In this document: piece after piece, positions 8,526 to 17,394 of the stretch | How positions within the stretch are numbered: position 1 is the first letter of the stretch | Layout of the letters: every line of letters starts with the position of its first letter | Assembly: GCF_004353905.1 (NCBI RefSeq) | Contig: NZ_SMOD01000011.1 | Span: forward strand, 124,001 to 188,000 | Direction: 5' to 3' | Length of the DNA stretch: 64,000 bases | Source: Paraburkholderia guartelaensis | GTDB lineage: Bacteria; Pseudomonadota; Gammaproteobacteria; Burkholderiales; Burkholderiaceae | The notes under the pieces: model-generated | Database searches by the model: none | The model's input: the letters and a program-made list of their open reading frames with translations, nothing else | Told to the model about the DNA's origin: nothing | Program-made: the position numbers and the translations under genes

Positions 8526-8566
8526 TAGGGAAAACCCTATAATTCAGTTGTCTTAGGGAAAACCCT
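8526..8566 (+). promoter_or_regulatory. Twin TAGGG-AAAA-CCCT boxes overlapping a -10 element
   Basis: Two copies of TAGGGAAAACCCT occur at 8526-8538 and 8554-8566, starting 28 bases apart. Each is an inverted repeat (AGGG/CCCT) around AAAA. The first runs straight into TATAAT at 8538-8543, a consensus -10, so any protein bound there would control initiation; the second would sit in the first transcribed bases. No good -35 is visible at the right distance. The small gene starts 27 bases after the second box. Confidence 0.6.
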
Positions 8567-8592
8567 GAACCGCAGCCTAACTGGGAGTCGCC

Positions 8593-8748
8593 ATGAGCTT
8601 CATCTTTGCACTGTTCCAAAAGGTGAGCGACCTCTTCGCGTCGCCGTATCTGCCGATGGATTCGGAATACTCGTACGAAGCGCGCCACCGCGAAGCCGAG
8701 CGCGTTCGCCGCTCGCAATACATGCCGTTCGGCATGCCGCGTGACTGA
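8593..8748 (+). CDS. Small 51-residue protein of unknown function
   Basis: A 51-codon frame runs from ATG 8593 to TGA 8748 with GGGAG at 8583-8587 as ribosome site. The product has a hydrophobic N terminus (MSFIFALFQKVSDLF), an acidic middle with tyrosines (MDSEYSYEARHREAERVRR) and ends QYMPFGMPRD. It is too short and polar to be an integral protein but the first helix could be amphipathic. A consensus -10 lies 50 bases upstream and a strong terminator follows at 8822, so this is a self-contained transcription unit of about 300 bases. I do not recognise the family. Normal codon use, a good ribosome site and clean flanking signals argue that it is real. Confidence 0.7.
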   Translation: MSFIFALFQKVSDLFASPYLPMDSEYSYEARHREAERVRRSQYMPFGMPRD

Positions 8749-8821
8749 TCGAAGCTGAAGCGCTTCGGACGGCGCGCGCCGTCCAACGCGTTTCTCCGGT
8801 CAGACCGCCAGGTCTTCGAGC

Positions 8822-8851
8822 AAAGCCGGCTCTCGAAAGAGAGCCGGCTTT
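8822..8851 (+). terminator. Strong intrinsic terminator of the small-protein gene
   Basis: AAAGCCGGCTCTC (8822-8834) and GAGAGCCGGCTTT (8839-8851) form a perfect 13-bp stem closed by a GAAA tetraloop, ending in TTTGTT. It is placed 73 bases after the small frame's stop codon. Confidence 0.85.
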
Positions 8852-8958
8852 GTTGCGTTCGGGGCGGCTGCAAGCCGGGCTCGCTTCGCCGCGCGTGACG
8901 GCAGCTGCGCGCGGCTCGTGTCATAGTGATGCCGCATCGAAATCGCTACGCCTCATCC

Positions 8959-9573
8959 ATGTCCAATACCTACTTCTACGACCCCGCCCAGGGCCATGGC
9001 CTGCCGCACGATCCGTTCAAGGCGATCGTCGCGCCGCGCGTGATCGGCTGGATCTCCAGCCGCGCAAAAAGCGGCGCGCTCAATCTCGCGCCCTACAGCT
9101 TCTTCGGCGCGTTCGCCACGTTTCCGCCGATCATCGGATTCTGCAGCGAAGGCCGCAAGGACAGCATCAGCAACATCGAAGAGACCGGAGAGTTCGTCTG
9201 GAATCTCACGTCCAAGGCGCTGGCGCCGCAGATGAACCGCACCTCCGCGCCGGTCGCCGCCGATGTCGACGAATTCGCGCTCGCGGGCCTGACGGCCGCG
9301 CCGGGCCGCAGCGTCGCGGTGCCGCACGTGGCCGAGTCGCCGGCCGCGCTCGAATGCAAGCTGCTGAAGGTCGTGCGGCTCAACACGCTGGACGGCGCGC
9401 CCATGGACAACTGGCTCGCGCTGGGGCAGGTGGTGGGTGTGCACATTCGCGAGGAATTCCTGAAGGACGGCCTCTTCGACACGCAAGCCGCCCAGCCCGT
9501 GATGCGCGCGGGCTATCGCGCCGACTACGCGCAGATCGGCGAGATGTTCCAGATGGTGCGGCCGAGCGCGTAA
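8959..9573 (+). CDS. Flavin reductase-like (DIM6/NTAB) FMN-binding protein
   Basis: The 204-residue protein matches the flavin reductase-like split-barrel family: PHDPFKAIVAPRVIGWISS near the N terminus, ALNLAPYSFFGAFATFPPII with the flavin-contacting loop, GRKDSISNIEETGEFVWN, and LALGQVVGVHIREEF toward the end. Such proteins bind FMN and either reduce it with NAD(P)H for a partner oxygenase or act on small aromatic substrates. Two in-frame ATGs exist (8926 and 8959); I chose 8959 because the family normally starts a few residues before YFYDPAQG. No ribosome site is clear at either. No oxygenase gene is adjacent, so the partner is unknown. Confidence 0.83.
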   Translation: MSNTYFYDPAQGHGLPHDPFKAIVAPRVIGWISSRAKSGALNLAPYSFFGAFATFPPIIGFCSEGRKDSISNIEETGEFVWNLTSKALAPQMNRTSAPVAADVDEFALAGLTAAPGRSVAVPHVAESPAALECKLLKVVRLNTLDGAPMDNWLALGQVVGVHIREEFLKDGLFDTQAAQPVMRAGYRADYAQIGEMFQMVRPSA

Positions 9574-9614
9574 GCCGCTGCGGGCGTGCGCTTCGGGATG
9601 AACGGGTCGCGGCG

Positions 9615-9643
9615 TTGCCGCGTCCTGCCCGCCCGCCGATAAT
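9615..9643 (+). promoter_or_regulatory. Likely sigma-70 promoter of the small membrane-protein gene
   Basis: TTGCCG at 9615-9620 and GATAAT at 9638-9643 are spaced by exactly 17 bases and lie 36 bases before the next start codon. Confidence 0.5.
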
Positions 9644-9678
9644 GGCCCGACAGCGCGAAGCGCGCAGGGAGGCAATCC

Positions 9679-9975
9679 ATGCAATCTCCGACGGGATCGG
9701 TGGTGGCGCTCAGTTCGGCCGCCTCGACGATGTTTTCGATCGGCCTGATCGCGCTCGGCTACTGGGGCCTGCACGAGCCGTCGGCCTGGCGCATCGGCGA
9801 CCGGGTGGTCGTCGGCATCGCGCTCGCGGGCTTCGCGTGCCTCGGCAGCGTGCCGTGGCTCGCCACCTCGCCCGCGAAGCCCAACGACGAATCGCGCTTC
9901 CTGATGGCGCGCCGCGCCTTTCTCTGCGGCGCGGCTGCCGTGTGGGTGTCGATCGCGCTATCGCTCGTGCTCTGA
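9679..9975 (+). CDS. Small three-helix membrane protein of unknown function
   Basis: The 98-residue product has an AGGGAGG ribosome site, and three hydrophobic segments at about 10-30 (FSIGLIALGYWGL), 43-62 (VVVGIALAGFACLGSVPWL) and 79-98 (AFLCGAAAVWVSIALSLVL), the last reaching the C terminus. Loops are short, with SPAKPNDESRFLMARR between helices two and three. I do not recognise a family. It has its own promoter and is convergent with the porin gene, so the context gives no clue to role. Confidence 0.7.
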   Translation: MQSPTGSVVALSSAASTMFSIGLIALGYWGLHEPSAWRIGDRVVVGIALAGFACLGSVPWLATSPAKPNDESRFLMARRAFLCGAAAVWVSIALSLVL

Positions 9976-9987
9976 TCAACAGCGTGA

Positions 9988-11160
9988 TCAGAAGCGGGCG
10001 CGCAACCCCACCGTGCCCACCACTTGATTGGCCGTCGAGGACGCGCCGCCCGCCGTGTTGATGAACGCCACGTAGTTGTGTCCCGAGGCGTGCTGGTACA
10101 TGGCCTCGCCGTAGAGGTCGGTGCGCTTCGAGAGGCGGTACACGACCTGTGCGTCCACCTGGTTCCACTTCGGATCGGCGCCGTAGGTCGTCGTGTTGCT
10201 CACGTGGCCATCCGTGAAGGTGTAGGCGAGACCGAGGCTCCACGCCGGGTTCAACTGATACTTCCCGTTCACTTCGTAGTTGTTGAAGCTCATGTCGCCG
10301 CCTTGCGAGCCGAACGAGCTGGTGCCCGCGTACTCGCTGCGCGTGAACACGAAGCCCGCCGTAGCCGGTCCGAACGTGTAGTTGATGCCGCCGCCGAACG
10401 AACGCAGGCGGTCGGCGCCGAGCGCGAAGCCGCCCTTGCCGTTGGCCGTCGATTCCGCGAGATCCACCGCGCCCGGGCTGCTCGCCGTCGCGCCCTGGGT
10501 GCCGTTCAGCTGCAGATACCCGGCTGCGATGGCGAGTGGCCCGTTGGTGTAGCTCGCGCCGAAGCTGTAGGCGCGGTTCACGGCGAAGTCGGTCTGGTTC
10601 GAGAACGCGTACAACGCGCCGAACTTCAGGCCGCTATACGTATTGCTCGTGAACTTGACTGCGTTGCTCATGCGCAGCGAGTGGTTCAGGTTGTCGTTGT
10701 CGAACGGATGCGCGAAGCCCGTGTCACCGAAAGTGCCCGCCGTGGCCGAGAGCGGCGCGACGAAGTCGACGAGCGAGTCGTACTGGCGGCCGAGCGTGAG
10801 CGAGCCGAACTGGTCGCTCGCGAGGCCCACGTACGCCTGGCGGCCGAACATGCGGCCGTCCTGGCCAAGCTTGCCGTTCTGCACATTGAAGCCGTTTTCG
10901 AGCACGAAGACCGCATGCAGGCCGCCGCCCAGGTCCTCGCTGCCGCGCACGCCGAAGCGGCTGCCGTTCACGTTGCCGCTCGTCGCCTGCCAGAGCGCGC
11001 CGCCCGACTTGCCGCTCGCGACGTTGTTCGTGTACATGATGCCGGCGTCGATCAGGCCGTAGAGCGTGACCGAGCTTTGCGCGTGGGCCGCGGGTGCGGC
11101 GAGCGTGCCGAGTGCGCCGAGCAAGGCGGTCGCGGTGGTGAGCGAGAGGGAGTTCTTCAT
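9988..11160 (-). CDS. Trimeric general porin (Gram-negative porin, Burkholderia type)
   Basis: From the ATG at 11160 the protein has 390 residues. Residues 1-27 are a signal peptide ending APAAHA, followed by the family's first strand SSVTLYGLIDAGI. Typical later elements are GSRFGVRGSEDLGGGLHAVF, the GRQAYVGL strand, repeated YTFG strands, and the terminal VVGTVGLRARF ending in Phe, the outer membrane assembly signal. It should form a 16-strand diffusion channel for small hydrophilic solutes. The longer frame to 11289 was rejected because the signal peptide fixes the start. The gene stands alone and its promoter must lie in the 280 bases shared with the penicillin-binding protein gene; no clear regulator site was seen there. 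Confidence 0.93.
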   Translation of the reverse strand: MKNSLSLTTATALLGALGTLAAPAAHAQSSVTLYGLIDAGIMYTNNVASGKSGGALWQATSGNVNGSRFGVRGSEDLGGGLHAVFVLENGFNVQNGKLGQDGRMFGRQAYVGLASDQFGSLTLGRQYDSLVDFVAPLSATAGTFGDTGFAHPFDNDNLNHSLRMSNAVKFTSNTYSGLKFGALYAFSNQTDFAVNRAYSFGASYTNGPLAIAAGYLQLNGTQGATASSPGAVDLAESTANGKGGFALGADRLRSFGGGINYTFGPATAGFVFTRSEYAGTSSFGSQGGDMSFNNYEVNGKYQLNPAWSLGLAYTFTDGHVSNTTTYGADPKWNQVDAQVVYRLSKRTDLYGEAMYQHASGHNYVAFINTAGGASSTANQVVGTVGLRARF

Positions 11161-11440
11161 TCGATGTTCCTGTAGCGTTGTTGTTTCGTGGCTTGTGCAA
11201 CAGCGACAGGAGTGTAGGGAGTGAGCGTCGCCGGAAAAACCGGCTGTGACTGGATAGGATTCTTCCTCGATCTGGAAGGATGATTTCATCTCTCTGTCAT
11301 AAATCGACTAGGGAGATGTAGGGCGTGCGCCTGGCCCGAAGCAGGAGCGGCCTCGCGAGTTTGGTACGATTCACGCTTTGCCAGCCGACCCTACCTGCCG
11401 CGTGAAGCGTTACGTGCCGTTGATCCGCGATCGAATCGCG

Positions 11441-13972
11441 ATGTCGTTGTCCCGCCTGAAGCCTGCCGCCGCGCGGCTGGGCGGGTTTGTCCGTCCCGCA
11501 TTCGCGCGTGCGCTCCATCATCTGCGGCATCCCACGCGGCGCGGCGTGCTCATGACGATTGGGGCGTTGCCGGCGCTCGTCGTGCTCTACGTGCTCGTGC
11601 TGATTCCGTTCACGCCGAGCATTGGCGACATCCGCAAGGCGCGGGTGGACGAGCCGGCCCAGATTCTTTCCGCCGACGGCAAGGTGCTCGCCGAGTTCAA
11701 GCCCTCGAATCGCGAATGGGTGCCGCTCGCGCAGATCTCGCCGCACATGGTCGACGCGCTGATTTCCACCGAGGATCACCGCTTCTACGAGCACCACGGC
11801 ATCGACTTCAAGCGCACGGCGGGCGCGGCGCTGCACACGTTCTCGGGCGAGCGCCAGGGCGGCTCGACCATCACGCAGCAGCTCGCGCGCAATCTCTATC
11901 CCGATGAAATCGGCCGCGCGCCCACGCTCACGCGCAAGATCAAGGAAGCGATCACGGCGTTCAAGATCGAGGCGGTGTACAGCAAGCAGCAGATTCTCGA
12001 GACCTATCTGAACACGGTGCCGTTCCTCTACAACGCCTACGGCATCGAGATGGCGGCGCGCACCTACTTCGGCGTTTCGGCGGATCAGCTCGACATTCTG
12101 CAAGCGGCAACGCTCACCGGCATGCTCAAGGGCAACGCCTACTACAACCCGGTGATCAACCCCGAGCGCGCGCTCGCGCGGCGCAACACCGTGCTCGGCC
12201 AGATGGTGAAGTACGGCAAGCTCAGCGAGGCGCAGTACGCCACGCTGTCGAAGAAGCCGCTGCGCCTCGACTTCGAGCGTCAGACCGAGCCGCCGGGCCC
12301 CGCGCCGCACTTTGCGCTGCAACTGCGCAAGTGGCTGATTTCCTGGGCCGACCGCAACGACTACAACATCTATTCGGATGGCCTCGTGGTGCGCACCACG
12401 ATCGATTCGCGTCTCCAGCAGATGGCAACCGCCGCGCTGCGCCAGCACACGAACCAGCTCCAGGGCATCGCCAACGGCGCATGGAGCGGACGCAACGGCT
12501 GCGTGGCCGGCAACGACCTGTTCGCGACGTTCATGCGCGAAACGCAGGACTACAAGAGCGCACGCGACGCCGGTGCGAACGACGCCGACGCACTCAAGCA
12601 GCTCGCCGGCGACCGCACGTTCATGCGCAACCTCTGCAAGAGCAAGACCGCAGTGGAGGCGGGCTTCCTCGCCATCGACCCACGCAACGGGCAGATCAAG
12701 GCGTGGGTGGGCAGCCGCGACTTCACCGACGAACCGTTCGACCACGTGCAGCAGGCGCGCCGTCAACCGGGCTCGACGTTCAAGCCGTTCGTGTACGGCG
12801 CGGCCTACGCGGCGGGCGCGAAGCCGAGCGACACGTTCATCGACCAGCCGGTGGAAATCCCGCTCGCGGGCGGCGAAATCTGGAAGCCGACCGACGACGT
12901 GCCGCCGAGCAATCGCCCGATGACACTGCGCGACGCGATCGCGTTCTCGCGCAACCGCATCACCGCGCAGCTCATGCAGACGGTGGGCCCGGACAAGGTC
13001 GCGCGGCTCGCGCGCGCGATGGGCGTGCGCGACAGCCAGCTCGACCCGGTGCCGTCGCTCGCGCTCGGCACGAGCCCGGTCACATTGAAGGAGATGGTCT
13101 CCGCGTACAGCACCATCGCCAATGACGGCGAGTACCTCGAACCGCGCATGGTCACCAGTATCGAGGACCACAAGGGCAACGTGCTCGCGCAGTTCGAGAG
13201 CGCTTCGCCCGAGCGGGCGCTTTCGGCTGAGGCGGACCGCACGCTGCTCGACACGATGCGCGACGTCGTCAACCGCGGCACGGGCTCGGCCATCCGCACG
13301 CGCTTCGGCATTCGCGGGGACGTGGCGGGCAAGACCGGCACGACCCAGGGCAACACGGACGGCTGGTTCATCCTGATGGACCCGCAACTCGTGGCGGGCG
13401 CGTGGGTGGGCTTCGACGATGGACGCGTGACGCTCGACGACTACTGGGGGCAGGGCGCACGCAGCGCGCTGCCGATCGTCGGCGACTTCTTCCAGCGTGC
13501 GCTGCGCTCGCGCCTCGTCGATCCGCGTGCGCGCTTCAACACCGAGGTGACGCCGGGCGCGTTCGAGACCTTCCGCGAGAAGTTGCGCGCGTGGATGGAC
13601 ACGCTGTTCGGCAAGCATGAAGCGCCGCCGCCGACCGCGCCGGTGCGGCATGCTCCGCCGCCGCGCGTGAGCGCACCGGCGCCTGCATCCGTGCCTGCTG
13701 CGGCGTCGGAGGCGGGGGCATCGGCGGCTGCGGCGGCATCTGCGCCTTCTGCCGCGTCGGCGGCGGCTGCGGAATCCGCCGCGCGCGCGATCATGGGCCT
13801 GCCGCCGATCATCGGGCCGTCCAGCGCGCCGGCGGCGCAAGCTCCGCAGCCCTCGTATCCGGCGCAGGCGCCGGCGCTTGCGCCGACGCCGACGCCCGAC
13901 GAGGCGGACCCTGACACGCCGGGCGCGAGCGCGAGCTACACGCCGCCCGTGGCGCAGCCGCAGGGGCAATGA
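11441..13972 (+). CDS. Class A penicillin-binding protein (PBP1A-like transglycosylase/transpeptidase)
   Basis: From ATG 11441 the protein has 843 residues. A membrane anchor lies at about 35-57. The GT51 transglycosylase has EDHRFYEHHGID from 111 (catalytic Glu) and GGSTITQQLARN. The transpeptidase has the active Ser445 in GSTFK, SRN at 503-505 and KTGTT from 631. Residues from about 725 on are an Ala/Pro-rich, probably disordered tail of more than 100 residues. It polymerises and cross-links peptidoglycan at the inner membrane face to the periplasm. In-frame GTG at 11402 and TTG at 11378 are alternative starts; none has a good ribosome site. A 130-residue stretch between the start of the transpeptidase region and Ser445 (SGRNGCVAGND onward) is Cys-containing. 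The gene stands alone. Confidence 0.92.
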   Translation: MSLSRLKPAAARLGGFVRPAFARALHHLRHPTRRGVLMTIGALPALVVLYVLVLIPFTPSIGDIRKARVDEPAQILSADGKVLAEFKPSNREWVPLAQISPHMVDALISTEDHRFYEHHGIDFKRTAGAALHTFSGERQGGSTITQQLARNLYPDEIGRAPTLTRKIKEAITAFKIEAVYSKQQILETYLNTVPFLYNAYGIEMAARTYFGVSADQLDILQAATLTGMLKGNAYYNPVINPERALARRNTVLGQMVKYGKLSEAQYATLSKKPLRLDFERQTEPPGPAPHFALQLRKWLISWADRNDYNIYSDGLVVRTTIDSRLQQMATAALRQHTNQLQGIANGAWSGRNGCVAGNDLFATFMRETQDYKSARDAGANDADALKQLAGDRTFMRNLCKSKTAVEAGFLAIDPRNGQIKAWVGSRDFTDEPFDHVQQARRQPGSTFKPFVYGAAYAAGAKPSDTFIDQPVEIPLAGGEIWKPTDDVPPSNRPMTLRDAIAFSRNRITAQLMQTVGPDKVARLARAMGVRDSQLDPVPSLALGTSPVTLKEMVSAYSTIANDGEYLEPRMVTSIEDHKGNVLAQFESASPERALSAEADRTLLDTMRDVVNRGTGSAIRTRFGIRGDVAGKTGTTQGNTDGWFILMDPQLVAGAWVGFDDGRVTLDDYWGQGARSALPIVGDFFQRALRSRLVDPRARFNTEVTPGAFETFREKLRAWMDTLFGKHEAPPPTAPVRHAPPPRVSAPAPASVPAAASEAGASAAAAASAPSAASAAAAESAARAIMGLPPIIGPSSAPAAQAPQPSYPAQAPALAPTPTPDEADPDTPGASASYTPPVAQPQGQ

Positions 13973-13993
13973 GCGCGGCGTAGTGCAGCCGGC

Positions 13994-15115
13994 TCAGCGA
14001 GTCGCGGGCGCTTCTCCCGTGCCGGTAGCGACGGGGCGCGCCGCGTGCCGGGCGCGCAGGTGAGCGAGCAGCGCCCGGCGCACGGGCGCGTCGTAGTAGC
14101 GACTGGCGACCCACGCAAGTAGCACGACGCCCGGCACGAACACCGCGGCGATGACCCGGGACGGATGGCTCAGTGTGTGAATGCGCGACGCAAGGTCTTG
14201 CAGGATGAATCCGAGCGGCACATGAAGAACATAGATGCCGTAGGAAACGAGGCCGGAAAAGGCGAAAAGCGGCAGCAGGCGCGCCGGCGGCTCCACGCGG
14301 GACGCCACCCAGACGATTCCAGGAAGGACCACCAGCGAGAGAAACAGATCGATTGCGTTTTGATGCGCCGCTGGCCAGGGCATGCAGAGCAGTGCGATCA
14401 CGAGCACGATGACCGCGAGCGCCGCAAGATGTCTGCGCTCGCGTGCGGGGCGGCCGAATCGATAGAGCAGCAAGCCGGCGGGAAAGGCGTAGCCAAGGCG
14501 GGCGAAGCCCGAATCGAACGTGTCCCAGGCCACTCCGCCGCTGATGGAGGACGTGCAGGCCAGGTACACGAGACAGAGGCCGGACACGCACATGATGGCG
14601 ACGAGCGTGCGCGTCGTCAGATCGCGAAAGAACACACCGTAGGCAAGGCTCGCCACCAACTCGAAGAACAGCGACCAGGCCGGAAAGTCGAGCGGGTAGA
14701 TAAAATTCCAGACCGTCGGCCAGGGATAGAACGTTGGCATGGCAACGTGTGACGGCAGCATCAGCACGCTTGCCGGCAGCGCCGAAGCGATCTCGCTCCA
14801 GTCCGATACTGGAAGACGCAGCACCATAGCGACGAGACCGAGCACGAGGCCGGCGCAGTAAAGCGGGTACAGGCGAACCAGTCGCAGCTGACTGTATTGA
14901 CGGCAACTCAAGGCGCCCGACGCGAGTTTACAATCGTAAGCACTCCCAATGACAAAGCCGCTCATGATGAAAAAGAGATCGACCGCCAGATAGCCGTGCT
15001 CGATGGCACGCACGTGGCACAGCATTGGAAAGTGTACGAAGACGACAAGCAGCGCAGCAGCGCCGCGCAGGCCATCTAGCGTGGCGTATCTCGAACCCGG
15101 CTGGGTACCCTGCAT
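13994..15115 (-). CDS. Acyltransferase-3 family membrane protein
   Basis: The 373-residue protein begins with the acyltransferase-3 signature ATLDGLRGAAALLVVFVHF, holding the conserved Arg and catalytic His, followed by about ten membrane helices (for example LVRLYPLYCAGLVLGLVAM and VIVLVIALLCMPWP). The segment YPLDFPAWSLFFELVASLAYGVFF is the usual WSL/F-E motif. Members move acetyl or succinyl groups onto lipopolysaccharide, exopolysaccharide or peptidoglycan from the cytoplasmic side. The ATG at 15115 has AAGGGGAACGAG before it; a start at 15169 would add residues with no family match. Base composition is clearly lower in GC than both neighbours by eye, suggesting recent acquisition. No glycosyltransferase genes are adjacent, so the acceptor is unknown. 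Confidence 0.88.
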   Translation of the reverse strand: MQGTQPGSRYATLDGLRGAAALLVVFVHFPMLCHVRAIEHGYLAVDLFFIMSGFVIGSAYDCKLASGALSCRQYSQLRLVRLYPLYCAGLVLGLVAMVLRLPVSDWSEIASALPASVLMLPSHVAMPTFYPWPTVWNFIYPLDFPAWSLFFELVASLAYGVFFRDLTTRTLVAIMCVSGLCLVYLACTSSISGGVAWDTFDSGFARLGYAFPAGLLLYRFGRPARERRHLAALAVIVLVIALLCMPWPAAHQNAIDLFLSLVVLPGIVWVASRVEPPARLLPLFAFSGLVSYGIYVLHVPLGFILQDLASRIHTLSHPSRVIAAVFVPGVVLLAWVASRYYDAPVRRALLAHLRARHAARPVATGTGEAPATR

Positions 15116-15323
15116 GACTCGTTCCCCTTGCGATTTTCTTATCGCTTGTGCCCGCAAGGGTATCTGCACTGAGGGAAGGGGGTGTGTTCGCTAACGAGCA
15201 TATACAGTGGAAACCGGGCTCCACGATTTCCGCCGACGCAGCGCGCACTGGGGTCAGATATGCATTCGAGCGCGGCTGAACGCGTGAAGCCGCGTTACAG
15301 ACCGCGCCGAAGCATACGCGTCG

Positions 15324-17330
15324 TTACTCGCGCACCTTGAACACCGAGACGAGTTCGGCGAGCGCAGCCGCATGATCGTTGAGCGCGGCGGCGGCGCGCT
15401 CGGCGTCGCCCACGAGCACGGCGTTCTGCTGCGTCGCCGCGCCGATCTGCGAAACCGCGATATTCACCTGCTCGATGCCGCCCGACTGTTCGCGTGAGGC
15501 CACGCTGATCTCGCCGATGATCGAGCGCACTTCATCCACGCGCGCGACGATGCCGCGCATGGTCGTGCTCGCTTCGCCGGCGATCCGGTAGCCCGTCTCA
15601 ACCGTTGACGACGATTCGGTGATCAGCGCCGAGATTTCCTTGGCGGCCGCCGCGCTGCGCTGCGCGAGCGCGCGCACTTCGCTCGCAACCACCGCGAAGC
15701 CCTTGCCGTGCTCGCCCGCACGCGCCGCTTCCACGGCCGCGTTGAGCGCGAGGATGTTGGTCTGGAACGCGATGCCGTCGATGACGCCCGTGATCTCGGC
15801 GATCTTCTGCGATGCGCGGCTGATGTCGTTCATCGTTTCCACGACGCGGCTCACGGCGCGGCCGCCGTCGAGCGCGGCTTCGGCTGCGCTCGTCACCACG
15901 GTGTTGGCGCGCGTCGCGTGGTCGGCGTTCTGCTGCACGGTGGAGGTGAGCTCTTCCATGCTCGCCGCCGTCTCCTCCAGGCTGCTCGCCTGGCTCGCGA
16001 TGCGCGAAGCAATCTCGCCGCTGCCTTGCGCGATGCGCGAGGTGTCCTCGCTCATCTGCGCCGTGGCGCTGCGCACCTGCGCGACGATCTGCGCGAGGCC
16101 CACGCCGATGCCGTCGATGGCGCGCGTGAGGCGGCCGATCTCGTCGGCGCCCGCCGTGCCTTGCGCGCTCGCTGCATTGCCATTTCCGAGGCTGTTGCGG
16201 CTGTCGTTGCCGATGCGCACCGTGAGGTCGCCCGCGGCGAGCTGGCCGGCGGCGTGCGCGGCGGCGTCGAGCGGACGGCTCACGAGGCGCCGCGCCGCGT
16301 AGATCGACAGCGCCGCGAACAGCGCAACCAGCACGAGGCCGATGGCCGCGAAGCGGTCGCGCGTGGCGTTCACGTCGGCCATGATCTCGTCGCGCACGGC
16401 GACGCCGCCCACGAGCCATTGCCACTGCGGGACGCTCACGAACGAGACGAACTTCGCGCGCGCGTCGCCTTCTCCGCGCGTCGAGTCGGCGGAGGTGTAG
16501 TCGAGCGTGCCTTCGCGCGTTTCGAGCATGCGCGACCAGGGCGCGTCGGCGTCGTCGTAGTGTTTGCCGACAGCGCTCGGGTGGACGAGGAAGGTGCCGC
16601 GCGTCGGGCCGTTCGAAGCATCCATCACGAAGTAATAGCCGCTCTCGCCGATCTTGAGCTTGGCGATCTCGCTCTTGAGCGCGTCGATCTGCGCGCCCAC
16701 GTCCACGCCGACGAACAGCGCGCCGATCACGTGGCCGCTCGAATCGAGAATCGGCTTGTACTGCGTGATGTACTGCTTGCCGAACAACTGGGCGAGGCCG
16801 GTAAAGGTGCGGTTGGCCATCACCGGGCCATACGCCGGGCCCTTGCGGTCGAGCAGCGTGCCGATCGCGCGCGAGCCGTCCTGCTTCTTGAGCGAGGTGG
16901 TCACGCGTACGAAGTCGTCGCCGCTGCGCGCAAAGACAGTTGCGATTTCGCCGCTGCGCGCGAGAAACTGGTCGGGGATCGTGAAGTCCAGGTTCAGCAC
17001 GTGGTCGCCGGACTTGAAGACCGGTGTGGCCTTGCCGCCAATGTCGACCGTTTGCGTGGGGTCGAGTGTGAACGCGCCGGGCAGGAAGCTCTCGAAGAGC
17101 TGCATGGCGCGGTCGACTTCGGCTTCGAGCGCGCCGTTGATGAGCGAGATCGACGAGGCGACCGCCTGATCCTTTTCGGCAATGCGCGAGCGCACCTGGT
17201 GGCCGACCTGAGTCGCCGCCGAATGCGTGATTGCCCACGTGAAGGCGGCAAATATGGCTGCGACGAGCACGCACGATAGCAAGGCGAGGCGCACGCCGAC
17301 GCTCGCGCGGCTTGATAAGCGTGAAAGCAT
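15324..17330 (-). CDS. Methyl-accepting chemotaxis protein with Cache ligand domain
   Basis: The 668-residue receptor starts MLSRLSSRAS followed by a membrane helix at about 15-35. The large periplasmic domain (about 36-320) has the Cache_3-Cache_2 type marks DRKGPAYGPVMANRTFTGLA, QYKPILDSSGHVIGALFVG and GESGYYFVMDAS. A second helix at about 325-345 is followed by HAMP and the signalling hairpin, with the tip IAFQTNILALNAAVEAARAG near 520-540. It ends FKVRE without a tether pentapeptide. Such Cache domains typically sense small organic acids, amino acids or amines directly. I used ATG 17330 rather than the longer frame to 17450 because the positive N terminus and helix then lie at the usual distance. 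A FliA-like promoter precedes it. Confidence 0.93.
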   Translation of the reverse strand: MLSRLSSRASVGVRLALLSCVLVAAIFAAFTWAITHSAATQVGHQVRSRIAEKDQAVASSISLINGALEAEVDRAMQLFESFLPGAFTLDPTQTVDIGGKATPVFKSGDHVLNLDFTIPDQFLARSGEIATVFARSGDDFVRVTTSLKKQDGSRAIGTLLDRKGPAYGPVMANRTFTGLAQLFGKQYITQYKPILDSSGHVIGALFVGVDVGAQIDALKSEIAKLKIGESGYYFVMDASNGPTRGTFLVHPSAVGKHYDDADAPWSRMLETREGTLDYTSADSTRGEGDARAKFVSFVSVPQWQWLVGGVAVRDEIMADVNATRDRFAAIGLVLVALFAALSIYAARRLVSRPLDAAAHAAGQLAAGDLTVRIGNDSRNSLGNGNAASAQGTAGADEIGRLTRAIDGIGVGLAQIVAQVRSATAQMSEDTSRIAQGSGEIASRIASQASSLEETAASMEELTSTVQQNADHATRANTVVTSAAEAALDGGRAVSRVVETMNDISRASQKIAEITGVIDGIAFQTNILALNAAVEAARAGEHGKGFAVVASEVRALAQRSAAAAKEISALITESSSTVETGYRIAGEASTTMRGIVARVDEVRSIIGEISVASREQSGGIEQVNIAVSQIGAATQQNAVLVGDAERAAAALNDHAAALAELVSVFKVRE

Positions 17331-17394
17331 GGATTCGGTTCCGGAAAGAGCTTGTGAAGAAGGAACCTGCGCCTTCGAGGCGCTGGCATGACGC

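Noticed and set aside
11297..13969. 890-codon open frame on the minus strand over the penicillin-binding protein gene
   Set aside because: High-GC codon bias leaves antisense frames open. The product is Arg-rich with no domain, while the plus strand has a complete enzyme.
13660..13970. Repeat array in the Ala/Pro-rich end of the penicillin-binding protein gene, considered as a tandem repeat
   Set aside because: Composition is biased but there is no fixed repeat unit; best read as a disordered protein tail.
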